The notes beneath the pieces are model-generated. The model was not told the DNA's origin. It ran no database searches and saw only the letters and a program-made list of their open reading frames with translations. A stretch of DNA of 64,000 nucleotides from Gnetum montanum (Eukaryota; Streptophyta; Gnetopsida; Gnetales; Gnetaceae): the NCBI GenBank assembly GCA_015680685.1, contig MNCI01023331.1, positions 143,385 through 207,384 of the forward strand. The letters run 5' to 3'. Each line of letters starts with the position of its first letter. Position 1 is the first letter of the stretch. Position numbers and translations under genes: made by a program. Positions 32,204-44,700 of this stretch are shown piece by piece.

Positions 32204-33269
32204 TTAGCCCCTCTTTGTCGATGTCTAGAGAACAGGCTCGATAGACATTGACAAAGAATACAAAACACCGCAGTAGGCAAAATGCTAAGGTTGTCGCTCG
32301 GTGAGTGTCGAGACATCACTTGACTGCACTTGAGAGTGTTGCATTTTAGTGGAGAGGTAAAGCATGGAGGAAGGAGGTATAGGAGAAGGGAAAGTATGAG
32401 GTTTAGCTAAATCCCTTGTTGGAGTGCTCTAAGAGAATCGTATGCATTTTCACCTTTGCTTCAGCTAACCCTCGACCTCTTGTAGGACAGGTGTCTTCCT
32501 AGGATAAGTTTTGTTACATTCGTGTAGGGTTTTGACCTACCTACAGATGTGTTCCATGCAATGAGCTATGTTACATGTGTCATGGAACTTACACTAGTGT
32601 TTCCCAGGTGACGAACTACATTACGCACACCATGGGAGTTTGCACTTTGTAGTAGCCAAGCTAGTCGAGGCACTCACTTCTTGGCATTATAGCATTTGCA
32701 GCTGTTGCAAGACATGCCCATCAGGGGAAAATGTCTTACTTGTTGCTAGCATTGTTGAAGCTATTGGAAATTGTTGCTGGTATATGTTGTCCAAAGTAGA
32801 AAGGCTAGTAGCAGCCTTGGCAGTGTCGGTGTATAGGAACCAGCCTCAAACGTGCCACAGTGAGTGCGGATGCACTAGAATCCCTACTAGTGGCATGCGT
32901 TCCAAGTTTAGCTATGGGATCAGTTACCACATAGCTGAACATCATTAGCAGGGGGCTAGAGGATAACAATATTGTGGCTAGCCCACAATACTGCCAAAAC
33001 TCCAGCTGTAGGCACTAGCCTAGCAACTATTGTCAAGGCAAGAGGCCATGGTGACGGTATGTCCAGAGGACCAGCCTGATTCCATATGATATCTCTGAAG
33101 GATTGACATGATGCCAAGGGTGGCGGTGTTGCATATGTTCTAGACTACATTCCCATTACATCATGAGCTATGATCTGGAGTTGCAATGACCCACCTACGC
33201 ATGGGCATCACGTCCACTCGCTCAATGTGTATTTGGTGCTGATGCATGCTAGGGATGCAACACGAACCC
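32204..33269 (-). other. Element G PPT stem-loop and 3' untranslated region
   Basis: The polypurine tract complement (TTAGCCCCTCTTTG) starts at 32204. Inverted repeat arms 32213-32227 and 32242-32256 pair at 14 of 15 positions, the exception being a G-T type change. No gene is supported in the remainder, which aligns with the 3' regions of A and A2. Confidence 0.7.
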
Positions 33270-33500
33270 AGTTTAAGGTCCTGGTAGACCGTGTGTTGGT
33301 TTAAGGTCCCAACAGACTACTGTGCTAGTTTAAGATCCCAACAGACCATACATGCTAGTTTAACGTTGTAGCAGACACTGCTTGTTGTTGTTGCCAGTTT
33401 AATGTTGTAGCGGACGGTGCTCGATGCCACTAGTTTAATGTCATTATGGATGCTGCTCAATGTTGTTGCTAATTTATCATCATAGAAGATGGTGGTGGCT
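33270..33500 (-). repeat. Hairpin array after pol, element G (about 8 units)
   Basis: Minus-strand units such as GGTC-TACCAG-GACC plus TTAAAC (33281-33296), GGTC-TGTTGG-GATC plus TTAAAC and CGTC-CGCTAC plus a decayed right arm. Confidence 0.8.
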
Positions 33501-33511
33501 ATCACTATGCT

Positions 33512-35167
33512 TCAGACGTAGTATAGCTTGAGGTGGGAGTGATTCACCGGGTTGGCGAACTCGTTGCCATCCATGTTCGCTAGCTTGGAGGCTCCATTCT
33601 TGAAGACTTTAGTGACCACGTAAGGACCTTCCCAGTTGGCTGAGAATTTTCTCACTTGCTCATAGACAGCCTTGAGGATGAGGTCTCCCTTCTACATTGG
33701 CCATCGATGTGGGTCTGCATGGTGCTTCTGCTACTACTTGCTCTGGTAATGCTCGATGCATCTAAGCATTTGCGCATGCTCCTCCTCTATTGATTTGAGG
33801 TCAATTATCCTTAACTCATTGTTCTAGGCTTCACTAATAATGTCAAATAGGATCATCCAAAGTGAAGGTACGTACAACTCAAGAGGAAACACAGCTTCAG
33901 ATCCATAAACAAGGCTGGAAGGAGTCTTACTTGTTGTGGTCCTGCATGTCATTTGGTAGGCCCACAGGATGTAGAGGATTTGCTTGTGCCATCATCTCTT
34001 GCTTTTGTTGAGCATCCACTTCAGGAAGTTGATGATGGACTTATTTGTATCCTCTACCTACCTGTTGATCTGTGGATAATAGGGGGAGGAGAATGATTGT
34101 TTAATGTCTAGGTTGTTGCAGAAGGTTTGGGTCTTCGTACTACTAAACTGTGGGCCATTGTTGGCCACAATAGTTATTGGAAGCCTGAATCTCATTACGA
34201 TGTTGTCTAGGATGAAATGGAAAATTTGCTAAGATGTCATCCTCCTCAAGGGAATAGCTTCCACCAACTTGGTAAAGTACTCAGTGGCAGTGATAAGGAA
34301 ACTATGCCCTATGGAGGACTTAGGCGTGATAGGCCTTATGAAGTCTAGTTCCCATCATTGAAAGGGCCACGTGATTTGCATTAGGTGTAGGTCTGCAAGT
34401 GCTACATGTATGGGATTTGCATATCTCTGGCACGTGTTGCACATCTTGACTTTTAACATGTAGTCATGCTCCATGTGGGGCCAGTAGTATCCTAGGAATC
34501 TAATTTTTGCAGCCATAGCCTTGGGTGCTACGTGTCCACTGCATAGCCCCTCATGCACTTCATTAACTACCTTCTGCACCTGCTACCCACCCACACATGC
34601 TAGCAATATTCCATCGTAGGAACATCGACATAAGGCATCATTTCCCATGAGAATGTATTGCTGAGCATGCTTATGAATTACATCTCTCTGGGTAGATGTT
34701 AATCCAACTGGGGGTTCACCATGCTATAGGTAAGTTTTAATGTTGGCATACCACTTCGAGTATCTACAACAATGATAGAGGCCATGTGTTCCATCTGAGT
34801 GATAGGCTCTATGCACTCAATAATCAAAGTTGGTAGGTTTGCAAAGGAATGTGATGGAATGTTTAATCTAAGGGTAACTAAGGCATCTACCACGATGTTC
34901 TCGTTATGTGGCATGTGTTGCACAATTGTGGTTGCAAATTGCTTAAGCAGGGTTTTTTCCAAGTCACAGTAGGGTTGCATGTGCATAGCTTTGCAAGTGT
35001 AGACCTTGGTGATTTGATTCACAACTAATTATGAATCTCCCCAGATTGCTAGGTGTTGTATGCGTAGTGCTTGGATAGTTAAGAGGCCTCTAAGTAACCC
35101 CTCATACTTTGCCACATTGTTGATGCAAGGGAATGAAAAACAATAAGCAGATGGCTAGATTTCCCTA
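33512..35167 (-). pseudogene. Element G integrase and second RNase H
   Basis: Minus-strand second RNase H (MNQITKVYTCKAMHMQPYC near 35022) and integrase zinc-binding region (VHEGLCSGH, C..C, near 34550), core with many stops, stop codon at 33512-33514 after a YLK-like end. Cut in RNase H at 35167. Confidence 0.8.
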
Positions 35168-36816
35168 TGAAACACCCCAAAAAATGCGAGGTCATTCTCA
35201 CTTCACCAAGAAAAGTACTTCATGCAGCATTACAGTAGTTCTTTAGCAGGAGAACACTCTGAGTTTAGGCTGAACAGTTAGGCAAATTTTCTACTTTGGG
35301 CATGAATAGGCTGTACGGGTCATCTTGCCTATTCATCCAAGTAGCTCACCTAGTTGACAACCTACGCAGAAATGATGCAGAGTTGGCAGTAGCATTCTAG
35401 ATGCACAAAAAATAGTTCAACAAGTTTTCTAAGGCACAAAGTCTGCTACGCTACACTACGCCTTGCTATGTAGCGTAGCAAAATTTAGAAAACATCTACA
35501 AAGCAAAGTGTCACGCTACGCTACCCTACGAAGCATATCATAGCGTAGTAACAATCATACAGCTAGTTGCACAACCCAACTTCAAGTCCTTCAAATGTCC
35601 CATTCCATTAGGAAGCGGTGGACCATGTCTGCTACTACGCTATGCTGAGCTACATGGCATAGCAAGGTGTAGCAAAGTTGCAAGTTCCACAGTGTAGAAA
35701 CCAAGGTTTGTAGTTTGGCCAAGTTTTTTGCAACTAAGGCCAGATGCTATGCTACATAGCATAGAAAGCATGTAGCATATGTAGCAAAAAGCAAGATAAC
35801 ATGTTACGCTACACTGAGCATACTATGCTAGGATGCACGGTGAAGTATGTGGGTGGTTGCGCAACATCAATGCACTTCACCTAATTGGACCGTTGGCACA
35901 TGTCTCCAAATGCTGACGATGTAATTACGGTGTGGAAGGCTCACATTTGCAACATTCTAGACTCACGCTCGCAACACTCATGCACGTCCAATGGTTATAT
36001 TGCCACGTGCAAGACCAGCAAGTCCACAAAGTCTTAGGGCACGTGGCATCCAAACTGGCCCTATTGCATGCCCTTAGTCTTATAAATACCATGATAAGCA
36101 ACATTCAAAAGCCCCAGTTTGACTTTTAAAAAGAAATAAAAGAGAACTCTTTTGGCTAAGGCTCTCTAGCTCACTCTCTCCCTTCCATTACAGTAAAAAT
36201 TCCATTGAGTTCAAAATTTTGCCAAGTGTCTTATTTCTCTTCTACTTGGCAAATCAAGTTCTCCTCCAGGCACATTGCAGCATTCAGCATTGTAAGCTTT
36301 CTGTTCAACACTGTGAACAGTTAGCATTCCTTGTTGACATTCCATTATATGCCCCCTTCTACTACCTTGGTAGAATTCATGCATTTTCAGTGTTAAAGTC
36401 CATGCCCAAGTGGACAACCTACTTAACTCCACACGTCCTAGTTACTCTCAGGATCTCTGCACTCCAGCGTGTTGTGTAACCAACTATATCCATCTTGATG
36501 GAGCAATTTTGTAGCTTCGAAGTGGTGCATTTTCCTAACTAATTTTACTTTTTTCCCTACTTATTTCATGAGTTTCATTATTTTCTACTTTATTCACTTT
36601 CAAGCATTATTCACATTTTCACCTTCCTTTCCAAATTACATGTTGCAAAAGGCTATATAGATGCCAATTAAGTCCCTATCTGATCAACAAGAGCATTTAG
36701 GATGCCCTGTATCTACACACACTCCCAACATGCCCCTCCCATAGATACAAGATTGAGACTATCATGCCCATCAACCCCTTGATGTTTTCCAGCCACCGAT
36801 GTTTTTGGTCATTACA
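35168..36816 (+). repeat. 5' LTR of element D
   Basis: 1,649 bp, TGAAACACCCCAAAA to GGTCATTACA; TATAAATA at 36081-36088. It is followed by GTTTTG and a decayed PBS-like TGAGCCTTCTAC. Confidence 0.9.
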
Positions 36817-36889
36817 GTTTTGTGAGCCTTCTACACCCTGATACTCGTAAGCATAAACATGACACTCTTCCATGGTTGTTTGCCCTTTG

Positions 36890-37345
36890 TGTAGTGTAGA
36901 TCAGTCACTTCGATAGTTCCATGGAACCACACAAAACACAAGGCCTCCGACTGCTAGTTAACTAGCCTCTTTTACAGTGTTCGTGCATGCATTCTGTACC
37001 CCACAATGTGTGGTATAGGTCAGTCTCCTTGATAGTTCCTCTGGAGCCCCATGAGACATAAAGCCTTTTTGTTCACTAGTTAACTTGCCTGTGTCACGGT
37101 CTTGCATGAGTTCTGTACCCCACCATGTGGTGTAGATCAGTCGCTTCGATGGTTCTCAGGGACCCTGCGAGACCCAAAGCCTTCACCAGTTAGCTAAATC
37201 TATCTTACCATAGTCTTGCATGCACTCTGTACCTCATCATGCATTGGCGTAAATGTGACACCATCTTGTGGTTGTTTACGTTTATGTGGTGCAGAACGGT
37301 TGCCTCGATGGTTCCCTAGGAATCTGGCAAGACTACTCAGTTGGC
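36890..37345 (+). repeat. Tandem leader repeats of element D (about 3.5 units of 115-120 bp)
   Basis: Units begin near 36892, 37008 and 37127, with a partial one near 37280. Each holds GTGTAGATCAGTC(A/G)CTTCGAT-like sequence and ends near CTGTACCCCAC. Element B has one unit only (about 11500-11570, GTGTAGATCGGTCGC). They lie between PBS and gag in the untranslated leader, where packaging signals are usual. Confidence 0.65.
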
Positions 37346-37346
37346 A

Positions 37347-39900
37347 ATGGCTGTTTCAACTACTTCTGCCCATACCTTCAATGTTGAAGTTCCCTTTAAT
37401 ATTGAACTTTTCATCATGGTTCAAGGCACTACTAGTGCCAAACAACTACTAAACCTGATGCTGGAAATGCATCGATCTCTTAGAATCTAAAACCAAGGAC
37501 CTGAGAGATTGGCCTAGAAACATGAGTGCTATAGTTTCCTTTGTACAAAGGTGCAAGCTAATCTGCCCTTGGACGCACATGAACTCGAGGAAAAACATAG
37601 CTTTGAGTTTGCTTATTGTAATGGGAAGGAATTTGTGCCTACTCCCAGTGTTTCTTTACCTTTAATGCAAGCATATCAAAGGCTTCTGGACCAACTAATC
37701 CAGTTGGCTAGGCTTAGGGAGCAACATGACACAATGTCTAACCAAGATGACACTTTCCAGGATGGATAAGAGGAACTCAATNGTCTAACCAAGATGACAC
37801 TTTCCAGGATGGATAAGAGGAACTCAATTCCAAATCAGATGAGGAAGGTTTGGTCAACTCTGCTACTATCCCTCCTACCTAGTCCTTCTCAGCCAAGTAG
37901 TTGTCTGTTACTGCTCCCTTTGTAATTACGCCTATGCTTCCACAACTTGCAACTGTAGCTACTATGGGTAGCCACACTAATCCCGCGACATTCCAATGCC
38001 CTCTTTCAACCATTTCACCTATTCCACCCATGGCTACTATCCTTTTGTAGGCTATCCAATAGTCTATTCCTGTAGCACATAATACACCAACCATGGCTAC
38101 CCTATCGCATGTGCATGTTGTATCACCTTTGCAAACATACGTGACTTCTACCTCTATTCCTATAGTCATGTCTGTTCCATCCAATGTGGTGGGCCCTAGC
38201 TATTCCACATGGTGGACCCCATTCACTTCTTTACCTACTTCTCAATAGTCATAGATGTCTCACTACATGCGCTCTCAGATACACTAAGCCTTACAATCAG
38301 CATAGCCTAACCTAGGGTTATGGTCCATGCTGCTGGTGACACAAGCAGTCTATCCAGTAGCCCAACCCATAGTTTTTTCCTTGACGATACCACTTCCTGG
38401 GTGGTGAACAACACAAGCGGCACTGCTAGTAAGGGTCATCCCAATGGTACCACCGATGGGTCACACAATCACCCTTACCATACCACATGTGGACCTGGCC
38501 TCCGCAACACCCCAACCATCTACAACATCGCCTGGTCTGGACCAAGCATTTTAACTCATCTAGACCCTCACTGAAGAAATAAAACACCTCAAGGCTGCTA
38601 GGTATGACATGGTACAATTCATGGACTTTTACCAGGATGACCCTATCAGTCCTGCAATCCATATTCTGACATTACCTCCAGGGATGTCTCTCCCGCATTT
38701 TATGAAGTACAATGGGGAGGGAGATTCCAACACACATCTTGTCACCTTCAGGTCTAAGTATCTGCTACTACAACAATGGCTGCATACTATCATTCACATC
38801 TTCGCCATTTCCCTAGCTGGGAAAGCCTTGGATTGGTACCATGTGTTGCCATGCTCATTCATTTTAACCTTGGAAGAGCTGTTGACCTAGTTCGTGATGC
38901 ACTTCAAGTACAACTTGAAGCCAGAAACGATGCTAGACCAGTTGATGAGTGTGAAGGAAGATCCCTTAGAGCCAGTCCAAAAGTTCATCGAGTGTTGGAG
39001 GGCAACCCTTAATGAGATCCGTGATCTCATCACGGAATCCCACCTATTGGCCATATTCAAGGGGGTAGTGAATGACTTCATCAAGTCCAAACTATACTAC
39101 CTGGCTCCTTGCTCTCATAGTCAAGCATTCACCCAGACTAAGAGCATACAAGATGCGGCTGAGGCAAGAAAAGACCTTACCTACATTACTTACAAGAACA
39201 CCTTCGTGAATAAGAAAAAGGGTAAAGCCTCAACAACCATAGTGGCTGCTATGGTAGCCAAGGTCAAACCCAAACCTAACAACAATAGCAAGAATAGTAA
39301 CAAACCAGCCACACCTGTGGCCAGCCCTGCACCCAAACCGAGCCATATGCCACAACCTGTTGCATCCATGCCTAAGATATCTACACAACCCAAGCCCAAC
39401 TTTGAGCGCAAAGATTGCTCAAAGTACATCCCACTACCTCTTAAGCCTTTGAAGCTTCTAAAGTAACTGCTAGCAATGGGATACATCCGACACCAAAAAA
39501 TGTCGGAAGAAGCAACTGAGAAACATCAACACTATTGCAAGCTCCTTAGGAACCCTTTCTTGGCCTTGCCCAATGAGCCTCCAGTTCCTAGGGGTTTTAC
39601 GCTAGACAAATTTTGTAATTACCACCAGTAGTGTGGCCACAACACGGATTACTATTTGGCGTTGTAGGAAAACATGTAGAGATTGATCAACTAGGGAAAG
39701 CTGGTGCTAGATGAAAGTAATCCATTTTTTCCCAAAAATCAATCCATGTATATCTACATAGACCCCCTTAATTCCAATAATGCTAGTTATGTAATCAACA
39801 CCATTGGCATTGACAATGAGCCTAGGCCACCCTAACAGCCATTCATGATCTGTACGCCTCAGTGTAGTGCATCAGTATCATGGGTAGCTAATTAAAGTTT
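37347..39900 (+). pseudogene. gag: Element D gag
   Basis: ATG 37347 starts a decayed N-terminal part. The Gag domain is well kept at 38609-39190 (MDFYQDDPISPA, LPPGMSLPHF, SLAGKALDWY, FIKSKLYYLAPC) with a TAG at about 38888 where B has Gln. A Lys/Asn/Pro-rich part follows (39210-39400) and a zinc-knuckle-like C-N-Y-H-Q...H-N-T-D-Y-Y near 39614, whose last Cys is lost. An assembly scar lies inside the frame (37736-37828). Confidence 0.85.
37736..37828. other. 46-bp exact duplication around a single N
   Basis: The 46 bases at 37736-37781 are repeated exactly at 37783-37828 with one N at 37782 between them. This looks like two contig ends joined without merging their overlap, not biology. Confidence 0.9.
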
Positions 39901-40319
39901 GCAATAGCCTTTTGTCCTAAGGGTGCCTTCATAGATGATCACTTTTGCACTACCTATCTTTGAGGCCATGCAACCCTACCTCCTAACACCTTTAGCTCCT
40001 TTTGTCATCAGGGGGCCGACATCCTCGATGGTTCCTATCTTGCGCAAAGTAGCTAAGCAACCTTCTCGCACTGCAAGATGAGAAGTCCACTTTGCAGGCA
40101 AGGCATCTAAGGGAGGTACCACCCTAGGCACTCCTAAGCTTACTTCCTTCCCTTCCACATTTATGGTGAAGAAAAAGGTTAACACGATCACATAATCTAC
40201 GTTGCTCTACCAACAATGATCTGAGCCCAGATCCAAAGTCGCTTGTCCTCGAGAAATTTGTCTTCTGGGTTGGATAGAAGAGGAGGAAAGTGTCAACAAA
40301 CTAGGAGGCACCCAAGACC

Positions 40320-41233
40320 TCTTAGACACCCTCACATAGGTCAAATAAGCCCTCAAACAAAAAAATACTACCTTAAGCTTGTATGAATTGATCATGACCT
40401 CTATTCTAGATCGTGAATCTCTGATCTGCATGTTGACAGTGACTTCGGTCAACGAAGACATGCCAGCAAAGGAGGAGGCAATCTACTTGGTCATGCTTCC
40501 CTCCCCACCTATAGGGTCAGAACAACCTCAACTAACCTTTTGCGATGATGCCATTAGGGAAGACTCTGAGAGGGGTTAGGTGACTACGTTGTCCCTGTTC
40601 ATCACAATTTAGGTAGGAATATCCTTGATCCAAAGGGTACACGTTGATGATGGGGCTACCATGAATGTCATCCCCTTACCCATTGTAGACAAGTTGGGTT
40701 TGGTCGACCAAATCAAACCCACAATGATGACATGCCTAAGGTCATTCAATGGGGCACGGGTTGTGGTGAAAGGTATAGTTCACATAAACTTCATAGTAGG
40801 GAACTGGTTCCCCATAGAAGCAACATTCATTGTGGTCGAGGTAATGCCCGAGTTTAACATGATCTTGGGGAGATCATGGTTAGCCCAGCTTAGGGTTGTT
40901 TCCTTGCCCATACATCAAGAGATTCAAGTTCCTTACATAGGCAAAAAATTGGTAATCCATGGTGACAAAGTAGCAATGCAAGAAATCCACAACATAGGCA
41001 TGGAAGAAGGCTCAAAAGCCATAACTTCTGAGAATGAAATGCCTGTCACAACCTATGCTAACCATTCGATGGAGGGGTCAGCTCAACAAGTTGATCTCCT
41101 AAGCAAAAACCCTTGCACCAAGTTTTCCTTCCAACTAGGGGGTGACAATGTGGATGAAGTCCCTAGCAGAACGTGTCAGCTTTACGTCCCACTTAACCCA
41201 CGTCGGGTCAAGAAGCAGCTTCTCCTAGTGTAG
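40320..41233 (+). pseudogene. Element D protease
   Basis: Linker (LKQKNTTLSLYELIMTS near 40360) and retropepsin: VHVDDGATMNVIP near 40639, then FIVVEVMPEFNMILGRSWLA near 40830. The frame continues through a C-terminal extension to PLNPRRVKKQLLLV and TAG 41231-41233. This 3' extension is shared with B and E and marks the end of the gag-protease frame. One TAG near 40578 breaks the upstream part. Active site D-D-G as in B. Confidence 0.8.
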
Positions 41234-41278
41234 CAATCCCATTGCTTTTTTCCTACATAACGTTCATAATTGATAAAA

Positions 41279-41540
41279 CATGGCTTGAAATGGCCTAAAA
41301 CTAGCGATAAGACATGGTCCAAAATGGCCTAAAACTGGCAATAAAACATGGCCTGAAATGACATAAAACTAGCAATGCTACGCTATGGCCAAAAATGGCC
41401 CAAAACTAGCAATGCTATGTTATGGCCTAAAATGGCCTAAAACTAGCATAAGTCACTATTTTGTTGTTTGCCAAAGTTGTCAATGCATCATTCCTATGGC
41501 ATACTATGCAATGGCCCGAAATGGCTTAAAACTAGCACAT
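41279..41540 (+). repeat. Hairpin array after protease, element D (6 units, GGCC type)
   Basis: Units include GGCT-TGAAAT-GGCC, GGTC-CAAAAT-GGCC, GGCC-AAAAAT-GGCC, GGCC-TAAAAT-GGCC and GGCC-CGAAAT-GGCT, each followed by TAAAACTAGC or CAAAACTAGC. Most departures from GGCC/GGCC leave G-U pairs in RNA. Confidence 0.85.
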
Positions 41541-41708
41541 GAAAGCATGAACATTCTACACCAAAACACACATATGTAGTATACAAGTTTGCTCAAAATT
41601 ATCTCATTTTATTCAAAATTGCTATCTTCCAATGCTTGCAAAGTTTGTTGCACAAAAGTTCAAAAACTTTCAAAACATCAAATTTTTGAAAAAAAAAATC
41701 CCATGCAG

Positions 41709-44700
41709 TCATGGGTTGCCTCTGTTCTCCTCCATTTTGCCATCCACTCTTGCATCATTACCCTATGCATTGCCTTCTTCCTGGTTGCCCTCCACTAGCT
41801 CTTCGTTTCCTTCCTCTATGGGTGCTATGCCATCACCTAGGGCCTGCATCGTGGGGGTGAAGTGATCAGTTAGGGTAACAAGCATAAATTAAAATCAAAT
41901 GTAAACTTTAACATAGTAAAACATGACTAACCTAAGTAAGTCCCACATCTGTCTTGAAGGGTATTTGGTTTAACTTGAATCCAAGGTGACGCCAGATCTC
42001 CTCCACTGAGATATCTATCCAATGGCTCCTATTTGGTGCAAGATCTACTACAGCAGCTCTCGTCCTTTCAATGGGCATCCACCTTGGTAGCCCTGGAGCA
42101 TAGGACATGGCCATGACCTCTCCTATGGGAAGGGTCACCTATGGGTTAGGATCCTTTGTTACCTTGACTTGTTCCTTTAACCTGTTGTAAGCCTCAGAAG
42201 CATCAATAACATTTACAAATTCTTCGTACGTAAATGCCTCCATAGCAACCTCCTCATATAACTTGCAATGGATGGCACTGTCTTGTTTATAATATACTTG
42301 TGGTTTCTTTAGGTTTTCCCCCACTCGAAGATCTTAGCACTGAGGTCTTTCAAATATTGACACTTCTGGTCCAGCAGGTCCATTTGCATGCATTTCTCTA
42401 TCACCTCATAGGTATTCTTGACATTTTGGCATGCAAGCATCCAAAACCTAGCATAATCCACCATGGATGTGTGCCAGTCCTTGGTGTTGGTTGCCTAGGC
42501 TATGAGGAACTCATTCCTTGACCTGAGATTCGCTACCTTGGACCTCAGGTTGGCCTTCTCCTACTCTGCCCTTTGGGCCCATTTCCATAACTCTTTATTA
42601 GTACACCGGCACTCCCACAGGGAGCATGCCGAGAGCAAAGTGCATCTACAGACCTTGTTGTATGCACAATAGGATAGCTCAGTTGTTTCTGGTGGGAATG
42701 AGGAGATGATAATAACCTTTAAAGGTCATGTCGGATCCCACGTGAGTCGAGAAGCTATCGTGGCATAAAAAAAACATATTAATCACATTAGCATAGCACA
42801 AATAGCAAACATAAGAAACTTTAGCATAGCATTGCTAGAGAAGATAGCATCACTACTTACTCACTTCAGGATCCACCCACTGAAGGTGCTTGATCATGTC
42901 ATCAACAACCCCCTGCATAAACATGAACTTGTCGAGGAATTTAGTCTGAGGCTTAGCATGAGCTAGGGTGGGTCCTATGGCATCAGCAGTAGCATCTGTC
43001 GCATAACCAAACACATTACCAATGACCAAAGTAGACTATGACAAGGTAGACATGTTGCCAAACTCACTAATGTTCAGCAGTGGTCTTTCTTCTAGCTAAC
43101 ACAAAACGATGGCGAAGGCCTAGCCGGAAGTTCCTCCCAGGTCTATATGGACCTCCTCTTCATGCACTGGTGCTTTTCCTTTAAGGAGACTAGCGTCTTG
43201 TTTATTCAAGAGGGACTTCTCAATGGGAGGGTTCTCCCTAATGATGAGAGCCCCTGCCCTAGCCACAGAAGCTCCTCTCTTTACGACTGGAGCCATTCTC
43301 ATCAAAACTGGGGCCTCCATGTCCTCATTTTTCATGATCAAAGCCCTTCTCATCAAAATTGGGGCCTCTGTGTCCTTATTCCTTGCTACTAGGGCCCCTC
43401 TTGCCAAAACTGGGGCCTCTGCATCTCTATTTGCCATCCCCATCCTAGGGGATAATACCTCTTCGTCACTTGCTTCTTCTTCTTCTCTCTCTTCTGATAA
43501 TCAGACACGTTAGCATTAGTTCAAAGCAAGTAGTCTAAAATAGATGCTACGCTATACTACCCTTATCTAGCATAGCATGGTATAGCAAGCCAAAACAAAG
43601 AAAGCAGTAAACAAAGAGCACTTACCAATAGGAGGTTGCATCCTCTGTAGTTTGAGCCATAGTCTTCGCCCTTTCTCCTCTTTCACGTGTAAGGCTGGGG
43701 GAGGCCTCTTCCTCTACAACATGCTAGGAACTGTGTCAGCTATAAAATGTTCACCCCATGACATGCTACCATCCATCATGGGGGGTGTCTCTCCTATACT
43801 ATCTTGGCCACAAACATTATGGGCTAGCTGATCCTTAGTCCTTACAGAAAATGACTCCCCAACTACTTCTAGGGGATCTTGGGCTCAGGTGGTCCATAGG
43901 ACTTGGTGAATCCAGGGTATGGAAATCTACTTGCAATTCTACAAAACCCATTTTCCTCTCTCCCAAACCACTAGGAACTTTGCAAATCACTTGAGGCAAC
44001 CTATATAAAAGGCATAGTGGATGTTGAATCGGGCCTCAATCTTCTCACAGTGTCCAAGATCGTGGTCCAAAAGCCTTTGCACATGGACTCAGCCTAGCTG
44101 TAGTGAGTTCCCTCCTCCATGACTTTATGCATGATCTAGGGTTACTCAAGCCCCAGGACCTTTCCCTGGGTAAGCAACTGGGGGAACACGTGAGCACAAA
44201 AAATAGGGTAGAGCTCCTTGATAGGTCCTTCCTTGAGCTTCTCCATGGGGAGCCCCTTATGCTCCTTGGTGAGCCCTAGCCACTCTTTGATGTCCTTCTT
44301 GCCAAGGGTCAACTCCAACTTGGATTTTGACCCCACCTCAAAACCTTCGACAGGGATGTCGAACAGATCCACAAATAGCTAGTCATTGATGTCAATGACC
44401 ACCCGCATGCCATGCACATTTAGACGAAAATGACCCACCTTGTTAGAAAAGGACCTGATCAAGGTGAGCATCTCAGCTACAATAGCATTTAGATTTGGGA
44501 CCAGGAATAGATCCATAAGCCCCACCCTCTCAATGTTCCAGAGGAGGGTGTTCGAAGCCCTGGTGTTTAGCCAACGTTGGCTCCCCGCTACTTCTTCGTA
44601 CTTGAAGTAGACATTCGCTTCTTAAGCCTCAGTGGCTACCGTCATCACCTCCTTGGGCTTCTTCACCCCTGCTACAGGTTCACACAACATTTAGCACAAA

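Larger units (their letters stand above)
30602..35167 (-). mobile_element. Element G: 3' half of a minus-strand family 2 element
   Basis: From left to right: 3' LTR, PPT, 3' untranslated region, hairpin array, integrase and second RNase H, all on the minus strand. It is cut at 35167 by the 5' LTR of element D. It inserted into the integrase start of element C. Confidence 0.88.

Noticed and set aside
39976-40461. Minus-strand frames opposite the gag-protease linker of D
   Set aside because: Not conserved in B; the plus strand carries the linker to the protease.
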